Assembly (NCBI GenBank): GCA_009889585.1
Contig: WUQV01000297.1
Location: 1-16,213 of the forward strand
From: Candidatus Bathyarchaeota archaeon
GTDB taxonomy: Archaea > Thermoproteota > Bathyarchaeia > Bathyarchaeales > WUQV01
Direction: 5' to 3'
Length of the DNA stretch: 16,213 bases
Every line of letters begins with the position of its first letter. The first letter of the stretch is position 1. The notes beneath the pieces were generated by a model. That model was not told the origin of the DNA. It worked only from the letters and a program-made list of their open reading frames with translations, and ran no database searches. The translations under genes and the position numbers were made by a program. Of this stretch, positions 13,140 to 16,213 are shown one piece after another.

Positions 13140-13350
13140 ATGAATTGTTAAAATGTTTAAGTTCGGGCTTTGTGAACCATCCCTCCCTATCGAAAGGGAA
13201 AGGTTCTTAAGGTTAAAACTCAATTTAATCGACGAAATCTCTTAGAAATGAAGTTATGATTATATACTTAAGCTTTTAACAATTCTTTAAATTGAAGTGC
13301 TGCATTCCACATAGTTATAGCAATAATAAAACCAGTTTTAGTTTGATAAC

Positions 13351-13360
13351 TTAAAAATTA
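13351..13360 (-). terminator. possible T-run terminator after the exporter gene
   Basis: On the minus strand TAATTTTTAA follows the TAG stop within about ten bases; further T runs follow. Compatible with archaeal T-tract termination. Confidence 0.3.
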
Positions 13361-13361
13361 A

Positions 13362-13994
13362 CTAATGTTTTATAGGAGCTAGTAGCAATGCTAACCTCAC
13401 GATGAAGTAAGCCCCAAAGGCAAGTAGGATCAAACCGCAAGCTTTCGTGATCGCTGATAAGCCCCTTCTTCCTAAGGCCTTCCTTCCTTTGGCAACAAAA
13501 GCTGAGATCGTTGAGCACCACATTACGTCTAATGGACAATGAGCTGATAGAAGGACTATGAGCCCCAAAGATCCTAATGGTGACACTAAAGATATCAACA
13601 ACGGAGCAAGGGCTATCCACCAAGCGATGAAGAGCGGGTTTAAAGCTGTAGTAATCACGCCGCCGACGAAGGGGTTGCATACGATAACCTTGTTAGACGA
13701 CGTCTTAATTAAGATCGAAGAGAGCCCTAAGTAGATGAGAATGAGTGCGCCTAATGCGCTCATGATCACGTCCACCAAATGATGCTTTAATAGCTCGCCG
13801 AGGCCGAGCCAAAGGGCGATGATCAAAGGGGCCTCCACCACCACGTGGCCTAAGCTAACTAACGGACCCGCTTTGAAGCCGAATTTGCTCGACGTAGCTA
13901 TAGTCATCGCGAACATGGGGCCTGGCGAGAGCACGCCTGATAACGACGCCGTCGCTATGGTGAGGAAGGCGATAGGATCAAAATGCCCCGACAT
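13362..13994 (-). CDS. LysE/RhtB-family amino-acid exporter
   Basis: A 210-residue integral membrane protein of the LysE superfamily (PF01810), which exports amino acids or related small solutes by proton exchange. The N-terminal helix carries the family motif SGVLSPGPMFAMT (about 19-31). A second conserved element, TTALNPLFIAWWIALAP (about 114-130), matches the helix after the cytoplasmic loop. Hydrophobicity suggests about six membrane segments: about 7-30, 40-65, 75-97, 107-133, 137-160 and 182-205. Length is normal for the family, and it is a single-gene unit with its own TATA box. It ends at TAG 13362-13364. Substrate is not predictable; archaeal members are mostly uncharacterised. The overlapping minus-strand frame at 13351-13680 is a shadow. 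Confidence 0.9.
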   Translation of the reverse strand: MSGHFDPIAFLTIATASLSGVLSPGPMFAMTIATSSKFGFKAGPLVSLGHVVVEAPLIIALWLGLGELLKHHLVDVIMSALGALILIYLGLSSILIKTSSNKVIVCNPFVGGVITTALNPLFIAWWIALAPLLISLVSPLGSLGLIVLLSAHCPLDVMWCSTISAFVAKGRKALGRRGLSAITKACGLILLAFGAYFIVRLALLLAPIKH

Positions 13995-14020
13995 CTTCAG
14001 CCCTTAAAGCTACTAGTGCT

Positions 14021-14030
14021 CATTTATTTG
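14021..14030 (-). promoter_or_regulatory. TATA box for the LysE-family gene
   Basis: CAAATAAATG on the minus strand, centred near 14026, places transcription start near 14000, about six bases before ATG 13994. Confidence 0.45.
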
Positions 14031-14174
14031 TTTCGCAAGCGGCGAGGGATTAAACGGGAAAGGTCGTTTACTAGCTTTAGTCGTTTTACGTGAATGTAAT
14101 CTTCATCGGTTTCGGCCTAGGGATTCCCGCCTTTAGGCATAAAAGCGCTGAAGCTCTAAGAGGATAGCTAAGGC

Positions 14175-15467
14175 TTAAGCTAATCCTACCTCCTTCGTTA
14201 GATCTTCTAACTTGACCGTCCGCTGCTCCCTCTTCCTCATGTCCCTTAAGACGACTTCGCCGCTCCTCAGTTCATCAGGGGCTATGAGAACGGCGTAAAC
14301 AAGCCCCCTTCTATCCGCATCTTGAAGGGCTCGGCTAACGCTCCTCCCGAGGATCTCCACTTCCACCCGAGCTCCAGCTTCTCTCAGAGCTGACGCCACC
14401 TTGAAGGCCAAGGCCTTCAACCCTTCATCGATCGGGACGACGGCTACGCTCAGCCTTTCTTTAACCATCGGGAGGATCCCTTGCTTCCTCATGGCCAACA
14501 CGATTCGATCGATGCCGTGAGCCACCCCGACGGCCGGCGTAGGCTCCCCTCCGAACAGCTCGATTAACCTATCGTAACGACCTCCTCCGCCTAAGGCGAC
14601 GTTTAACTCGGGGACGAAGGGCTCGAATATCATCCCGGTGTAATACTCGAGGCCTCTCGCAAATCCTGCTTCAACGAATACGTTTAACTTAAGCCCGCTT
14701 TCACTCGCTAAGTTGAGTACGTCCATCAAGTTATCAAGAGCCAAAAGGGCGGCGTCATAGCCCTTAAGGAGCGCCTTAAAGGGCTTTAGCGCGTCAAGCG
14801 GTCGATCCCCACGGGCTTCAAAAGCCCCCTTTAGGGCCTCTACGCAACGCTCGGAAACGCCTAAGCTTTTAACGAATTCTAACGCCTTAACGTAATCCTT
14901 CTTATCCAACAATTGCATTACATAGTTTTGTTCTACCTCCTTAATGCCCTCTTGCTCCAATATGCCCCTTAAGATTCCAACGTGTCCTACTTTGAATTGA
15001 TAACCTCGAATTCTAAGCCTTCTTAATAGCTCATCCGTAAGAGCTAATACCTCCATATCAGCCTCAGGCTCTTTAGAACCTATCAACTCATAATTAGATT
15101 GCCAAAACTCACGATATCGCCCTAATTGAGGCTCATCATAACGGTATAAGCTCCCTATGCAAAACAATCGCAATGGCTTTGGTTTATTCCTTAACGTAGC
15201 GACAACTAACCTTGCTATAGAAGCTGTGAACTCAGGACGAAGCGCTACCTTCCTCCTCCCTAAATCAATGAAGGCATACATTCGCTTTCGTATTTCCTCG
15301 CCAACCTTCGCTGAAAGAAGCTCATAACTTTCGACAACCGGCGTAATCACCTCCTCATAACCATATGATTCAGCTAGATCACGAGCTACCCCTTCCACAT
15401 AACGCATTGCCCTAGCTTCATCTGGTAATAAGTCCCTCATCCCTCGAACAGTCTTAAACTTAACCAT
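14175..15467 (-). CDS. hisS: histidyl-tRNA synthetase
   Basis: Class II aminoacyl-tRNA synthetase charging tRNA-His, 430 residues from the chosen start. Motif 1 lies near the YGYEEVITPVVESYELL segment; motif 2 is SLYRYDEPQLGRYREFWQ; the histidine-specific signature is ARGLEYYTG; motif 3 is TPAVGVAHGIDRIVLA. The C-terminal anticodon-binding domain starts near LSVAVVPIDEG. All core elements are intact. ATG 15465-15467 is preferred over the upstream in-frame TTG (15476), because GAGG lies 8-9 bases before the ATG but abuts the TTG. The ATG comes one base after the TGA of the EndA-like gene, so the two are tightly coupled and translation re-initiation is likely. Confidence 0.96.
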   Translation of the reverse strand: MVKFKTVRGMRDLLPDEARAMRYVEGVARDLAESYGYEEVITPVVESYELLSAKVGEEIRKRMYAFIDLGRRKVALRPEFTASIARLVVATLRNKPKPLRLFCIGSLYRYDEPQLGRYREFWQSNYELIGSKEPEADMEVLALTDELLRRLRIRGYQFKVGHVGILRGILEQEGIKEVEQNYVMQLLDKKDYVKALEFVKSLGVSERCVEALKGAFEARGDRPLDALKPFKALLKGYDAALLALDNLMDVLNLASESGLKLNVFVEAGFARGLEYYTGMIFEPFVPELNVALGGGGRYDRLIELFGGEPTPAVGVAHGIDRIVLAMRKQGILPMVKERLSVAVVPIDEGLKALAFKVASALREAGARVEVEILGRSVSRALQDADRRGLVYAVLIAPDELRSGEVVLRDMRKREQRTVKLEDLTKEVGLA

Positions 15468-15468
15468 T

Positions 15469-16044
15469 TCATTCAACCTCTACTTCGCTTAACATAAGCT
15501 CTGATAATGAATAATACACGACCTCGCCCCTTCGATTGACGACGGCCAATATCAACTTCTTCTTCAAGCTTTGCGAATGTCGAAGAGCTTTGATCAACTT
15601 CTCTATTGGAATAGGCTTTCCCTCCAATATCCCGAGGACTATGTACTTAGCCGCCTCCTTTCCATATTCGCCTCGTTCGTACATGCGGAAGTCCAAGCCA
15701 AGCCCGAAGCCCTCTCGAACGGCATAACCTCTGCTCCTTAGATCCCGATAGATCAAATACTTCGTCCAAACGTCTTCGTCAAGAGGTCGAAGGCGCTGAA
15801 GCAATTCCTCGAAGCTTACGCTCTCGCCCTCGTCATTAACTAGCTCGATCGACCTTTTATCCAATAAGTAAAGGGCTTCGTAAGGCGCTAGCTTTAACAA
15901 GCCGCCCTCCTTAACGCCATAACCACGCGAATGTAAGCTTTCAACATCCTCGGGTTGAATTACGGCCGCTCCTCCTTCCGTTAACGAGGCCTTCGCCTTC
16001 GCCTCCTCAGGTTTAGCTTCGCCTTTCTCGACCTTCGAGGACAA
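15469..16044 (-). CDS. endA: tRNA-splicing endonuclease EndA-like subunit, probably structural
   Basis: A 191-residue EndA-family protein. Archaeal EndA removes tRNA and rRNA introns at bulge-helix-bulge sites using a Tyr-His-Lys triad. The C-terminal catalytic-type domain (about 95-180) shows DLRSRGYAVREGFGLGLDFR, then Tyr122 in MYERG, and the strand KKKLILAVVNRRGEVVYYSL supplying Lys161-163. The His normally preceding (S/A)KY is Ala131 in EAAKYIV. Tyr and Lys remain, but without the His it is probably the structural partner of the heterotetrameric enzyme known in Crenarchaeota; the catalytic paralog is not here. The first 30 residues are Lys/Glu/Ala-rich and likely disordered. Start: TTG 16044, just after a strong TATA box, giving a nearly leaderless mRNA. 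HisS follows directly. Confidence 0.87.
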   Translation of the reverse strand: MSSKVEKGEAKPEEAKAKASLTEGGAAVIQPEDVESLHSRGYGVKEGGLLKLAPYEALYLLDKRSIELVNDEGESVSFEELLQRLRPLDEDVWTKYLIYRDLRSRGYAVREGFGLGLDFRMYERGEYGKEAAKYIVLGILEGKPIPIEKLIKALRHSQSLKKKLILAVVNRRGEVVYYSLSELMLSEVEVE

Positions 16045-16068
16045 CTTAGGTGAGAAAAAGGAATACGG

Positions 16069-16079
16069 TTTATATATAG
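16069..16079 (-). promoter_or_regulatory. strong TATA box for the endA-hisS unit
   Basis: On the minus strand CTATATATAAA, centred near 16074, 26 bases or so before a transcript start near 16048, that is about four bases before TTG 16044. It overlaps the stop codon (TAA at 16070-16072) of the upstream gene, so the promoter lies inside the end of that gene. Confidence 0.6.
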
Positions 16080-16213
16080 GTATTAAGGGGCCCTCCTGTA
16101 TTCGGCCAGAAATCTGCGAGCCTTTCTTTCTCGTAATAAGCCCTCTTCACCCTGGTGTTTGAGTGAATCATATCGGCTACGCGCTCAGCAAGTTCGTAAG
16201 CCGCAACCGCGAA
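16070..16213 (-). CDS. C-terminal end of an unidentified protein (partial)
   Basis: The minus-strand frame is open from the right edge for 47 codons to TAA at 16070-16072. The visible end begins FAVAAYELAERVADMIHSNT and closes with LADFWPNTGGPLNTYI. It has a helical segment rich in Ala, Glu and Arg and then a proline/glycine tail. Codon use and regular amphipathic pattern suggest a real gene. I do not recognise the family, and the rest lies outside the window. It runs in the same direction as endA-hisS, but the strong TATA box at its stop suggests that the downstream pair has its own promoter. Confidence 0.6.
   Translation of the reverse strand, partial: FAVAAYELAERVADMIHSNTRVKRAYYEKERLADFWPNTGGPLNTYI

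Larger units (their letters stand above)
12690..13361. other. gap with decayed coding sequence and CRISPR-like repeats
   Basis: About 670 bases without an intact gene. From left to right it holds the operon promoter, a possible decayed HTH gene (12873-13004), two perfect 25-base direct repeats (13030-13119), a hairpin with IS605-like look (13120-13139), and A/T-rich sequence after the exporter stop. Small stems at 12836-12846 (CGCT/AGCG) and 12848-12859 (GAAGC/GCTTC) lie at the left side. Confidence 0.55.

Noticed and set aside
13005..13223. Minus-strand 72-codon frame across the repeats and hairpin
   Set aside because: It reads straight through both 25-base repeats and the hairpin; no ribosome-binding site or recognisable protein pattern.
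13351..13680. Second minus-strand frame inside the LysE-family gene
   Set aside because: Out-of-frame shadow; the LysE frame has the PGP motif and membrane segments.
14090..14167. GTG-started 25-codon plus-strand ORF (MNVIFIGFGLGIPAF...)
   Set aside because: Too short, no promoter at a convincing distance; a chance frame cannot be excluded.

Overview
The window looks like a chromosomal segment of a thermophilic archaeon, probably of the TACK group (crenarchaeal, korarchaeal or a relative). Reasons: archaeal-type genes (20S proteasome beta subunit, EndA-like tRNA-splicing endonuclease subunit, AMMECR1 protein, separate alpha and beta subunits of ADP-forming acyl-CoA synthetase); TATA boxes about 25 bases before near-leaderless starts; many TTG and GTG starts. 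The proteasome beta subunit and the EndA protein each appear to lack a catalytic residue, as expected of the non-catalytic partners in the paralogous pairs typical of crenarchaea. Genus and species cannot be read from the sequence.

Layout. 1-1780 (minus): proteasome beta, AMMECR1 protein and the start of an MJ1255-like glycosyltransferase that runs off the left edge. 1967-2956 (plus): a retropepsin-like protein whose catalytic Asp is Asn, and a small helical protein with its own TATA box; an opposite-strand reading frame at 2480-2707 may be a degraded gene. 2957-3500: no supportable gene, but several hairpins, one resembling the right-end hairpin of IS200/IS605 elements. 3501-4742 (minus): nitrilase-superfamily hydrolase behind a PaREP1/HEPN-like helical protein. 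4743-5218: gene-poor, with two tiny candidate ORFs. 5219-12689 (minus): one five-gene operon. 12690-13361: decayed sequence with a CRISPR-like pair of perfect 25-base repeats and an adjoining hairpin. 13362-13994 (minus): LysE-family exporter. 14175-16044 (minus): EndA-like protein and histidyl-tRNA synthetase. The right edge holds the last 47 codons of an unidentified minus-strand gene.

The main metabolic unit is the five-gene operon, in transcription order: ADP-forming acyl-CoA synthetase alpha, beta, a DMSO-reductase-family molybdo/tungstopterin oxidoreductase without export signal, a four-[4Fe-4S] ferredoxin subunit, and a large protein joining a LutB-like part (LUD domain plus two [4Fe-4S] motifs) to a LutA/HdrD-like part (two CCG domains). 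The simplest reading is a cytoplasmic redox module in which a substrate linked to a CoA thioester is oxidised or reduced by the Mo/W subunit, electrons pass through the ferredoxin subunit to the CCG protein, and the synthetase couples CoA-thioester formation or cleavage to ATP. The substrate is not evident. The synthetase beta subunit lacks the expected second phospho-histidine and the Mo/W subunit lacks the third Cys of its N-terminal cluster motif, so the unit may be non-canonical.

The least explained sequence is the 12.8-13.15 kb stretch (CRISPR-like repeats or mobile-element debris) and the hairpin-rich gap at 3.0-3.45 kb, which may be related transposon remnants.
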